From DASVDK01 sp036562265 [NCBI: Thermodesulfobacteriota bacterium] (GTDB lineage Bacteria > DASVDK01): 5,257 nt of DNA. Numbering within the stretch: the first letter of the stretch is position 1; every line of letters starts with the position of its first letter. The notes beneath the pieces are model-generated. The model saw only the letters and a program-made list of their open reading frames with translations. It made no database searches and had not been told where the DNA came from. A program made the position numbers and the translations under genes. Positions 1 through 5,257 of this stretch are shown here, one piece after another. The DNA lies in the NCBI GenBank assembly GCA_036562265.1, contig DATCKS010000561.1:1-5257 (forward strand). Reading direction: 5' to 3'.

Positions 1-852
1 GTTGAACTGGTGCTGGCGGATGAGGCCCCGGACGTCCTGGCCGTAGGAGCCGGCCTCGCTCCGGAAGCAGGGCGTGTAGGCGGTGAACGAGCGCGGCAGG
101 TCCTTCTCGGACAGGATCTCGCCGCGATAGATGTTGGTGACCGGGACCTCGGCGGTGGGGATCAGGTAGTAGTCGACCCCCTCGAGCTTGAAGAGCTGGT
201 CCTTGAACTTCGGCAGTTGCGCGGTCCCGACGAGCGTCGCCTCGTTCACGATGAAAGGCGGGAGGACCTCCTGGTAGCCGTGCTTCCCGGTGTGCAGGTC
301 GAGCATGAAGTTGATGAGCGCCCGCTCGAGCCGCGCCGCGCCCGGCCACTCGAGCGTGAACCGGGCGCCGGTCACCTTCGCGCCGCGCGCGAAGTCGAGG
401 ATGCCGAGCGCCTCGCCGATGTCCCAGTGCGCCTTCGGCTCGAAGTCGAACGTCGGCTTCGTCCCCCAGCGCCGGACCTCCGGGTTGTCCGCGCTCGTGC
501 GGCCGTCCGGGACCGAGGGGTGCGGCAGGTTCGGGATCGTGAGGGCGATCTCGTTGCGCTCGGCCTCGAGGGCCGCAAGCTCGGCGTCGAGTTGCTTGAT
601 CCGGTCGCCCAGGGCGCGCGTCTCCTCGCGCAGGGCCGACACGTCCTCGCCCGCCTTCGCCTTCTTGCCGATCGCCTCGCTCGCCTTGTTGCGCTCCGCC
701 TTGAGCCGCTCCACCTCGAGGAGGAGCGGCCGGCGGCGGGCGTCGACCTCGAGCAGGCGCGCGAGGGCCGCGTCGGCCTCCGCGCTGTGCCGGCGAGCGA
801 GCCTGGCCTTGACCCCTTCCGGGTCGTCACGGACGAGCTTCATGTCGAGCAT
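1..852 (-). CDS. serS: Seryl-tRNA synthetase, N-terminal 284 residues (3' end outside window)
   Basis: This cytoplasmic class II aminoacyl-tRNA synthetase charges tRNA-Ser (and tRNA-Sec where present) with serine using ATP. The product begins [18 protein letters not shown], the usual SerS N-terminus. A charged, Leu/Glu/Arg-rich stretch at about residues 28-105 matches the long antiparallel coiled-coil arm that grips the tRNA variable arm. The catalytic core follows: the motif 1 region around residues 172-199 ends in EVLPP, the serine-pocket signature TAEVP is at 233-237, and motif 2 ([21 protein letters not shown]) is at 263-283. The window ends at residue 284, so motif 3 and roughly the last third of a usual ~425-residue protein are missing only because of the edge. 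ATG 852-850 is chosen because MLD is the conserved start; the internal ATG at residue 4 is less typical. No Shine-Dalgarno is visible upstream, so initiation may be leaderless or weak. The identification is secure. Confidence 0.97.
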   Translation of the reverse strand, partial: MLDMKLVRDDPEGVKARLARRHSAEADAALARLLEVDARRRPLLLEVERLKAERNKASEAIGKKAKAGEDVSALREETRALGDRIKQLDAELAALEAERNEIALTIPNLPHPSVPDGRTSADNPEVRRWGTKPTFDFEPKAHWDIGEALGILDFARGAKVTGARFTLEWPGAARLERALINFMLDLHTGKHGYQEVLPPFIVNEATLVGTAQLPKFKDQLFKLEGVDYYLIPTAEVPVTNIYRGEILSEKDLPRSFTAYTPCFRSEAGSYGQDVRGLIRQHQFN

Positions 853-2004
853 ACGAGGGATAGTAGTGAGTGTGCCGGCCTCCCGCAACACGGCCCCCGG
901 CGGGCCCGCAGGCGGGGCGCCGGCCTCGCGGCGGCCCTGACGGCGCTCTTCGCGACCCCGGCCGCGGCGCTCGCCGGCGAGGCGTCGCCCAGGCCGCCGA
1001 TCACCGTGGTGGCGGTCGGCGACACCATGATCGACGCCTCGGCCGCTCCCTTCGTACAGGAGTTCGGCTACTGGTACCCGTGGGAGGCCACGGCGCCGCT
1101 CCTGCGCGACGCCGACCTCGCCGTCGCCAACCTCGAAGGCCCGCTGAGCGAGCGCGGCGCGCCGGAGATCGAGAAGCAGTTCACCTTCCGGGTGCCGCCC
1201 GACTCCGCCTTCGCCATGCGGCGGGCCGGCATCGACGCCGTGACGCTGGCCAACAACCACATCCTCGACCAGGGCCGCGTCGGGCTCGAGGAGACCCTGG
1301 CCGCCCTGCGCGCCGCCGGCATCGCCTTTGCCGGCGCCGGCGCGAACGAGCGCGAGGCGCGGGCGGCCGCGCGCCTCGTCCGGCGCGGCGTGCGGATCGC
1401 CCTCCTCTCCTACTCCAACACCTTCCCGGAGGAGTTCTGGGCGAAGGGACCTACTCCCGGCACCGCGTTCGGCCACGCCGACTGGATCGAGGCCGACGTC
1501 CGGGCCGCCCGGCGCGACGCCGACCTGGTCATCGTCGGCTTCCACTGGGGGCGGGAACTCGCGCCCGAGCCGAGGGACTACCAGGTGCGGCTCGGGCGGC
1601 TCGCCGTCGACGCCGGCGCCGACCTCGTGCTCGGCACCCACCCCCACACCCTTCAGGGGATCGAGCGGTACAAGGGCGCCCTCATCTTCTACAGCCTCGG
1701 GAACTTCGCCTTCGGCTCCTACAGCCACAGGGTCCGCGACGGCGTGCTCGCCCGCCTGACCTTCCGCGGCCGGGTCGACCGCGGCGGCGGCGTGGTCGAG
1801 CCGGTGTGGGACCCGGTCTGGCTCGTGCCGCTCGACGTCTTCAACCCCGAGGTCTTCTTCCAGCCCCGGCCGGCGGCCGGCAGTCGGGCCCTGACGATCC
1901 TCACCGACCTCGGCCGCATGTCGGCCCCCTTCGGGACCGTCATCCAACCGGTGTCGCCCCCGCCGCACCTGGACGTCCCGGGGCCGGTGGGGATCGTCCG
2001 GTAG
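787..2004 (+). CDS. CapA/PGA_cap family metallophosphatase-like exported protein (start unresolved, possible frameshift)
   Basis: This belongs to the CapA (poly-gamma-glutamate capsule synthesis) family, which has a calcineurin-like metallophosphoesterase fold. Family motifs appear in order: VGDTM (1015-1029), NLEG (1129-1140), NNH (1252-1260), HWG (1543-1551), GTHPHT (1633-1650) and YSLGNF (1690-1707), so the metal-site Asp, Asn and His residues look intact. The domain is preceded by a Sec-type signal peptide: an Arg-rich n-region (about 898-915), a hydrophobic stretch, and an AxA-type site ALA|G with cleavage near 975. An extracytoplasmic location is inferred. The 5' boundary is uncertain. 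GTG 787 is the first canonical in-frame start upstream of the signal peptide, but it lies inside antisense serS, lacks a Shine-Dalgarno and gives a very long n-region. The next in-frame starts (1006, 1009, 1027) would delete the signal peptide. The better-looking start, GTG 866 with GAGGGA upstream, is in another frame. The family is secure, but the role is open: nothing shows a capsule or polyglutamate locus here. Confidence 0.85.
   Translation: MPASEPGLDPFRVVTDELHVEHTRDSSECAGLPQHGPRRARRRGAGLAAALTALFATPAAALAGEASPRPPITVVAVGDTMIDASAAPFVQEFGYWYPWEATAPLLRDADLAVANLEGPLSERGAPEIEKQFTFRVPPDSAFAMRRAGIDAVTLANNHILDQGRVGLEETLAALRAAGIAFAGAGANEREARAAARLVRRGVRIALLSYSNTFPEEFWAKGPTPGTAFGHADWIEADVRAARRDADLVIVGFHWGRELAPEPRDYQVRLGRLAVDAGADLVLGTHPHTLQGIERYKGALIFYSLGNFAFGSYSHRVRDGVLARLTFRGRVDRGGGVVEPVWDPVWLVPLDVFNPEVFFQPRPAAGSRALTILTDLGRMSAPFGTVIQPVSPPPHLDVPGPVGIVR
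855..860 (+). promoter_or_regulatory. Likely Shine-Dalgarno of the capA-like gene
   Basis: GAGGGA lies 5 nt before GTG 866, 9 nt before GTG 870 and 11 nt before GTG 872. It is the only convincing ribosome-binding site near the signal-peptide region. None of these GTG codons is in the frame of the signal peptide and CapA domain, which is why a frame change near the C-run at 894-898 is suspected. The site also lies only 3 nt upstream of the divergent serS start codon. Confidence 0.5.
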
Positions 2005-2008
2005 CGCC

Positions 2009-2641
2009 ATGCCCGCCCTCGTCCTCCTCGGCGACTCGATCCTCGACAACGAACCGTACGTGGCGCCCCGGCCGGATACGGCCGAGCACCTGCGGCGCCT
2101 GCTCGGGGCCGACTGGACGGTGGAGCTGCTCGCCCGCGACGGCTCGACCATGGCCGACGTCCCGGCCCAGCTCGGCCGGCTCCCGGAGCCGACGGACTGC
2201 GCGGTGCTCAGCGTCGGCGGCAACGACGCCCTCGAGCACATCGACCTCCTGTCGCGCCCGGCGTCGTCGGTGGCGGAGGTGCTCGCGGAGCTCGGGCGGA
2301 TCGCCGAGACGTTCGCGGGGGAGTACGACCGGCTCCTCGCCATGCTGGTCCCTCGCGTTCGCCGCGCGATCCTCTGCACGATCTACGAGCCGCCGCTCCA
2401 CGAGCCGAACGCGGCCCGGCTCGCGCGCGTCCCGCTGTCGCTCCTGAACGACCGCATCGTCAGGTGCGCCGCGTCGCGGGCGCTCGAGGTGATCGACCTT
2501 CGGGCCGTGTGCACGGAGACGGAGGACTTCGTCTTGCAGATCGAGCCGTCGCCGGCGGGGGCGGAGAAGATCGCCCGGGCGATCGCGCGGGTCGTGCGGG
2601 GCGAGCCCGGGGCCCGCGCGGCGCGGGTCTACGGCGCCTAG
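2009..2641 (+). CDS. SGNH/GDSL-hydrolase-like protein lacking the block V Asp/His
   Basis: This 210-residue protein resembles the compact SGNH/GDSL hydrolases (Lipase_GDSL_2 type), which usually hydrolyse ester or acyl groups. Block I is VLLGDSIL with the candidate nucleophile Ser10. Gly45 in RDGSTMADV fits block [10 protein letters not shown] at 68-75 is block III with Asn72. At the block V position, where active members carry DxxHP, the sequence reads [17 protein letters not shown]. Glu179 therefore sits where His is expected and Leu176 where Asp is expected. From memory, related short SGNH proteins share this IEPS form, so it may be a subfamily trait rather than damage. There is no signal peptide or membrane segment, so a cytoplasmic location is inferred. 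ATG 2009 follows the CapA stop by 4 nt without a good Shine-Dalgarno, which suggests translational coupling in one operon. The substrate is unknown, and hydrolase activity should not be assumed. Confidence 0.85.
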   Translation: MPALVLLGDSILDNEPYVAPRPDTAEHLRRLLGADWTVELLARDGSTMADVPAQLGRLPEPTDCAVLSVGGNDALEHIDLLSRPASSVAEVLAELGRIAETFAGEYDRLLAMLVPRVRRAILCTIYEPPLHEPNAARLARVPLSLLNDRIVRCAASRALEVIDLRAVCTETEDFVLQIEPSPAGAEKIARAIARVVRGEPGARAARVYGA

Positions 2642-2660
2642 CAACGGCTCGCCCGGCGCC
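2599..2660. terminator. Possible bidirectional terminator or structured convergent junction
   Basis: Two convergent genes end 19 bp apart here. A 9-bp perfect inverted repeat, GGGCGAGCC (2599-2607) with GGCTCGCCC (2646-2654), encloses a tight hairpin CCCGCG-CGG-CGCGGG (2613-2627). GGCGCC also occurs at both 2633-2638 and 2655-2660 and could form an alternative stem. No T-tract follows on either strand, so this is not a classical intrinsic terminator. In such GC-rich DNA some pairing is expected by chance, and part of it lies in the GDSL coding sequence. Confidence 0.25.
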
Positions 2661-3674
2661 TCACCTCGCCCGCCCGCGGCGGACCTCGAGCACGATCCGG
2701 CCGAGGACCTGGCCGCGCTCGAGCCGTGCGTGGGCCTTCGCCGCCTGCGCGAGCGGGTAGACGGCGGCGATCGGCACCCGGAGCCGCGCCTCGGCCACGG
2801 CGCGCTCGAGCCGGGCAAACTGCTGCCGGCCCGGCACGCCGTCGTACGGGACGATGCGAATCCCGCGCCGGCGGCGAGGCTCGGGGTCGATGCCGTTGGG
2901 GTAGGCGATCCGGCCGCCGCGCCGCACGAGGTCGAGACACCGCTCCAGCTCGTCGCCGCCGGCAAGCGCGAGGACGGCGTCGAGCCCGTCCGGCGCAAGC
3001 TCGCGGAGCCGATCGGCGGCGTTCCGGGCGCGCGCGTCGAAGACGGCGTCGGCGCCGAGCCGCCTGACGAGCGCCGTCGCGGCCCGGCCGGTGGCGGTGC
3101 CGATCACGCGGGCGCGGCGGCGCTTCGCGAACTGCACGGCGAGGGTCCCCACGGCGCCCGACGCGCCGAAGATCAGCACGGTCTCCCCGCTCCGCAGGCG
3201 CAGCGTGTCGTCGATCCCCTGCAGCGCGGTCAGGCCGGTCGTCACGGCGGCGGCCGCCTCGCGCATGTCGAGGCGCCGCGGCACGGGCGCGGCGTGCTCG
3301 GCGTCCACGGCGACGTACTCGGCGTAGAAGCCGCCCTGCGGGTTCGAAATCTCGAGGGCGTACACGCGGTCGCCCACGGCCGGCCGCCGCACCCGCGCGC
3401 CGGTGCTCGCGACGATCCCGGCGCCGTCGATGCCGGGGATGAGCGGGAACCGGGCGCGGCCGGCGGGCTGCCAGCTTCCGTCCCGGATGGCCGCGTCCCA
3501 GACGCCCACGCCGGCCGCGTGGACGGCGATGAGCACCTGGCGCGGCCCCGGCTCGGGCACGGGCAACGTGTGGAGCGTGAGGGCCTCCGGTGGGCCGAAC
3601 CGATCCACGGCAGCCGCCTTCATGGTCTCCGGAATCACCGGTACCCCGCGCGTCCTCGCCCGTCGCGTCGCCAC
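2661..3674 (-). CDS. Zinc-independent MDR-family NAD(P)H:quinone oxidoreductase-like protein
   Basis: This 337-residue cytoplasmic protein is a medium-chain dehydrogenase/reductase of the quinone-oxidoreductase (zeta-crystallin) branch, which usually reduces quinones or activated C=C bonds with NADPH. The GroES-like N-terminal domain begins at MKAAAVDRFGPPEAL (residues 18-32). PGIDGAG at 80-86 and VGDRV at 100-104 are family landmarks. The position that carries a zinc-ligand Cys in alcohol dehydrogenases reads GVGVWDA, so no catalytic zinc is expected. The Rossmann fold carries FGASGAVG at 169-176, the AxGxxG form typical of NADPH-using members. GTG 3674 is preferred because AGGAGG lies 7 nt upstream. 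It adds 17 residues to the ATG at 3623, where the family homology starts; that ATG has only GGAG 3 nt away. An in-frame GTG giving MIPETMKAAA is a third option. The gene diverges from the MFS gene and converges on the GDSL gene. The substrate is unknown. Confidence 0.92.
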   Translation of the reverse strand: MATRRARTRGVPVIPETMKAAAVDRFGPPEALTLHTLPVPEPGPRQVLIAVHAAGVGVWDAAIRDGSWQPAGRARFPLIPGIDGAGIVASTGARVRRPAVGDRVYALEISNPQGGFYAEYVAVDAEHAAPVPRRLDMREAAAAVTTGLTALQGIDDTLRLRSGETVLIFGASGAVGTLAVQFAKRRRARVIGTATGRAATALVRRLGADAVFDARARNAADRLRELAPDGLDAVLALAGGDELERCLDLVRRGGRIAYPNGIDPEPRRRRGIRIVPYDGVPGRQQFARLERAVAEARLRVPIAAVYPLAQAAKAHARLERGQVLGRIVLEVRRGRAR

Positions 3675-3681
3675 CCTGTCG

Positions 3682-3687
3682 CCTCCT
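3682..3687 (-). promoter_or_regulatory. Shine-Dalgarno of the MDR oxidoreductase gene
   Basis: On the minus strand this reads AGGAGG, a full match to the anti-Shine-Dalgarno core, and it sits 7 nt before GTG 3674-3672. It decides the start in favour of this GTG over the upstream ATG at 3704, which has the Shine-Dalgarno inside its own coding sequence, and over the downstream ATG at 3623. Confidence 0.75.
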
Positions 3688-3701
3688 CTCCCGCATTGCG
3701 T

Positions 3702-3745
3702 CACGCGGCGAGCGCGCCGGCTGCAGGCGATGTGCCCGCCGCGTG
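3702..3745. repeat. 9-bp perfect inverted repeat in the divergent spacer
   Basis: CACGCGGCG (3702-3710) and CGCCGCGTG (3737-3745) are exact reverse complements separated by 26 bp, about 35 bp centre to centre. They lie in the 142-bp spacer between the divergent oxidoreductase and MFS genes. The right arm ends 17 bp before the candidate -10 of the MFS gene, where a -35 element would lie. It could be a paired operator, a hairpin in a leader RNA, or chance in GC-rich sequence. Confidence 0.4.
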
Positions 3746-3762
3746 TTGCCGACGAGAAACGC

Positions 3763-3768
3763 TATCCT
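3763..3768 (+). promoter_or_regulatory. Candidate -10 element for the MFS gene
   Basis: TATCCT matches four of six positions of the TATAAT consensus and sits in the most AT-rich patch of the spacer (GAGAAACGCTATCCTG). It would place transcription start near 3775, about 40 nt before GTG 3817. No good -35 lies 16-18 bp upstream; TTGCCG at 3746-3751 is only 11 bp away, which is too close. The call rests on the -10 alone. Confidence 0.3.
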
Positions 3769-3804
3769 GTCCGGCGGTCGCGGCGAGGGGGCGCCGGGCC
3801 GACC

Positions 3805-3810
3805 GGAGGA
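3805..3810 (+). promoter_or_regulatory. Shine-Dalgarno of the MFS transporter gene
   Basis: GGAGGA lies 6 nt before GTG 3817, near-ideal spacing. This fixes the start of the transporter even though the reading frame stays open far upstream, into the antisense of the neighbouring oxidoreductase gene. Confidence 0.75.
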
Positions 3811-3816
3811 CCCGCG

Positions 3817-5181
3817 GTGGACGCCGAACGCACACGCCGGAAGCCGGAGTCGTGGATCCTCCGGCTGGCGCACGCCCTGCCGTTCTTCTACGGCTGGGTC
3901 GTCGTCGCCGCCGCGTTCGTCACGATGGCGGTCGGCGTCAACGCGCGCACCGCCTTCTCCCTGCTCTTCCCGCCGATCCTCGAGGAGTTCGGCTGGGAAC
4001 GAGGGGTAACCGCCGGCGCCTTCTCCTTCGGCTTCCTCGTCTCGGCGGCCATGAGCCCGGTGCTCGGCCGCCTGATGGATCGCCGCGGGCCGCGGGCGGT
4101 CGTCGGGTTCGGCGTGGGCGTCACGGCGGCCGGACTCCTCCTCGCCCCGCTGATCCGCGAGCCGTGGCACCTCTACGCCACGCTCGGCGTGCTCGTCGGG
4201 GGCGGCGTCGTCTGTCTCGGCTATACCGGCCAGGCGCTCTTCCTCCCCAACTGGTTCGTTCGCCGCCGGGGGCTCGCCATGAGCCTGGCCTACTCCGGCG
4301 TCGGCGTCGGCTCGATCGTCCTGCTCCCCTGGGTGCAGACCCTCATCGGCGGCGCCGGCTGGCGCGCGGCCTGCCTGACGCTCGGGGTCCTCGTCCTCGT
4401 GCTGCTCGTGCCGCTCAGCCTCCTCTTGAAAGGGCGGCCCGAGGAGATCGGGCTTACGCCCGACGGCGACCGCGTTCCGGCCGGCGCCGCCGGCGCGAGC
4501 CTGGCGGCCAACGTGGTGGACCCGGAGTGGGCCGCCGTCGACTGGACGCTCGGCCGCGCCGTCCGCACGGCCCGGTTCTGGTGGATCGCCGTCGGGTACT
4601 CCTGCGGCCTCTTCGCCTGGTACGCGGTGCAGGTGCACCAGACGAAGTACCTGGTCGAGATCGGGTTCACGCCGACGGTCGCCGCCTGGGCCCTCGGCCT
4701 GGTGAGCCTGGTCGCCATCCCGGGCCAGGTCGCGCTCGGGCACCTCTCCGACCGGATCGGACGCGAGTGGATCTGGACGGTCGGCAGCCTCGGGTTCGCG
4801 GTCTGCTACGCGGCCCTCCTCCTCCTCGACGAGGCGCCGACGCCGGCGCTCCTCTACGTGATGGTCGCCTCGCAGGGGATGCTCGGCTACGGCCTCGCCT
4901 CCGTGTTCGGCGCCATTCCGGCGGAGGTCTTCGAGGGCCGGCACTACGGCGCCATCTTCGGCACCATCAACGTGGCGGCCATCGCGGGGGGAGCCGCCGG
5001 TCCGTGGGTGGCCGGCGCGCTTCACGACGCCACCGGCGACTACGCGTCGGCCTGGTGGATCGCCATCGGCTGCTGCACCCTCTCGGCCCTGGCCATCTGG
5101 TTCGCCGCGCCTCGCAAGGTGCGGGTGGTCGCCGGACGGGTCCGTCGGCTGCAGGAGACCCACGCCGGCCGTGATTCGTGA
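3817..5181 (+). CDS. MFS transporter, OFA/monocarboxylate-transporter-like, 12 TM helices
   Basis: This 454-residue inner-membrane carrier belongs to the major facilitator superfamily. The opening FYGWVVVAAAFVTMAVGVNARTAFSLLFPPILEEFGW (about residues 24-60) is typical of the oxalate/formate antiporter and monocarboxylate-transporter group. Hydrophobic segments are at about 25-45, 63-83, 95-112, 119-139, 153-173, 184-204, then 254-275, 287-309, 319-337, 344-365, 380-402 and 411-430. The signature loop 2-3 motif is GRLMDRRGPR (84-93), and its half-repeat copy is GHLSDRIGRE (308-317). KGRPEEIGLTPDGD (205-218) opens the central cytoplasmic loop, again as in OFA-like carriers. GTG 3817 is chosen for its Shine-Dalgarno and because it leaves a short, charged cytoplasmic N-terminus (MDAERTRRKPES). 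The C-tail is basic and cytoplasmic. The neighbouring divergent oxidoreductase hints at shared control. A small organic anion is a plausible substrate, but this is inference only. Confidence 0.92.
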   Translation: MDAERTRRKPESWILRLAHALPFFYGWVVVAAAFVTMAVGVNARTAFSLLFPPILEEFGWERGVTAGAFSFGFLVSAAMSPVLGRLMDRRGPRAVVGFGVGVTAAGLLLAPLIREPWHLYATLGVLVGGGVVCLGYTGQALFLPNWFVRRRGLAMSLAYSGVGVGSIVLLPWVQTLIGGAGWRAACLTLGVLVLVLLVPLSLLLKGRPEEIGLTPDGDRVPAGAAGASLAANVVDPEWAAVDWTLGRAVRTARFWWIAVGYSCGLFAWYAVQVHQTKYLVEIGFTPTVAAWALGLVSLVAIPGQVALGHLSDRIGREWIWTVGSLGFAVCYAALLLLDEAPTPALLYVMVASQGMLGYGLASVFGAIPAEVFEGRHYGAIFGTINVAAIAGGAAGPWVAGALHDATGDYASAWWIAIGCCTLSALAIWFAAPRKVRVVAGRVRRLQETHAGRDS

Positions 5182-5217
5182 CGCCGCGGCGCGCTCGAGG
5201 AGGCGAGGCGCGCGGCG
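5182..5217 (+). terminator. Possible GC-rich stem-loop after the MFS gene
   Basis: Directly after the MFS stop codon, CGCCGCG (5182-5188) can pair with CGCGGCG (5211-5217), with further bulged pairing inside. The position suits transcription termination, but no T-run follows, so it may be a 3'-end structure, a Rho-linked site or chance. Confidence 0.3.
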
Positions 5218-5257
5218 GGTCGGTCGCGGCCCGTGGAGACCACTGGAACATGGAAAG
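5218..5257. other. Terminal tail with no recognisable gene
   Basis: The last 40 bp contain a small palindrome, GTGG-AGA-CCAC (5233-5243), and an ATG at 5250 with only two further bases after its first codon pair. Nothing here supports a start of a further gene, and any function cannot be judged before the window ends. Confidence 0.3.

Noticed and set aside
10-786. Plus-strand open frame opposite serS that runs into the CapA gene, as if forming one 664-residue fusion protein
   Set aside because: It is the antisense of a clear seryl-tRNA synthetase. The translation is Arg/Leu/Glu-rich without any domain, and it stays open because of high GC at third positions.
870-2447. 525-codon plus-strand frame beginning at GTG 870
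   Set aside because: Beyond its first few codons it is an alternative frame of the CapA and GDSL genes, giving an Arg/Pro/Gly-rich product. Only its start region is of interest, as a possible frameshifted start of the capA-like gene.
1940-2998. 352-codon minus-strand frame over the GDSL gene
   Set aside because: It is antisense to the GDSL-like gene and out of frame with the oxidoreductase. It shows no motif and only shadow-frame composition.
3675-3704. N-terminal extension of the oxidoreductase to the upstream ATG at 3704
   Set aside because: The AGGAGG ribosome-binding site would then lie inside the coding sequence. GTG 3674 is ideally spaced from it, and the extra residues match nothing in the family.
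3746-3768. TTGCCG plus TATCCT as a sigma-70 promoter pair
   Set aside because: The spacer is 11 bp, far from the 16-18 bp needed, so only the -10-like element is kept, at low confidence.
2638-5163. 841-codon minus-strand open frame spanning the oxidoreductase and MFS genes
   Set aside because: It is out of frame with the oxidoreductase and antisense to the transporter. It is highly charged and low in complexity with no recognisable motif, as expected of a high-GC shadow frame.
2730-5174. 814-codon plus-strand open frame across the oxidoreductase and MFS genes
   Set aside because: It is antisense to the oxidoreductase and a wrong frame of the transporter. The Arg/Gly/Pro-rich product has no domain, and the real starts have Shine-Dalgarno sites in other frames.
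1-5257. CRISPR array, tRNA or rRNA gene, IS element, or defence-type operon
   Set aside because: I saw no regularly spaced repeats, cloverleaf, transposase motif, terminal repeats or defence domains. Apart from short GC-rich inverted repeats, the window is accounted for by five ordinary genes.

Overview
The window is a stretch of very GC-rich bacterial chromosome whose third codon positions are almost all G or C. This leaves long open frames on the wrong strand under nearly every gene. The gene content (a housekeeping serS, a CapA-type exported protein, a GDSL-like protein, a zinc-free quinone-oxidoreductase-type MDR enzyme and an OFA/MCT-like MFS carrier) would fit a soil or sediment bacterium such as Rokubacteria/Methylomirabilota or a deltaproteobacterial lineage. 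That placement is an impression from protein style, not a measurement. I see no rRNA, tRNA, IS element, CRISPR array or phage gene.

Layout. (1) Positions 1-852, minus strand: the first 284 codons of serS, cut by the window edge inside class II motif 2. (2) Positions ~866-2641, plus strand: a two-gene unit made of a CapA/PGA_cap metallophosphatase-like protein with a Sec-type signal peptide and, 4 nt later, a small SGNH/GDSL-like protein. (3) Positions 2661-3674, minus strand: an MDR-superfamily NAD(P)-dependent oxidoreductase, convergent with the GDSL gene across 19 bp. (4) Positions 3675-3816: a 142-bp divergent spacer with a Shine-Dalgarno at each end, a 9-bp inverted repeat and a possible -10 box. 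(5) Positions 3817-5181, plus strand: a 12-helix MFS transporter. (6) Positions 5182-5257: a GC-rich hairpin and a short tail with no recognisable gene.

How the genes relate. CapA and the GDSL protein are probably co-transcribed and translationally coupled. The oxidoreductase and transporter diverge from a shared control region and could be co-regulated, for example for an organic acid or carbonyl compound, but no substrate can be read from the sequence. No clearly new system is visible.

The points most worth checking are three. The 5' end of the capA-like gene looks frameshifted: its signal peptide is in a frame without a sensible start, while a good Shine-Dalgarno and GTG lie in another frame just before a C5 run. 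The GDSL-like protein lacks the block V Asp/His pair. The divergent spacer carries an inverted repeat where a -35 element would be expected.
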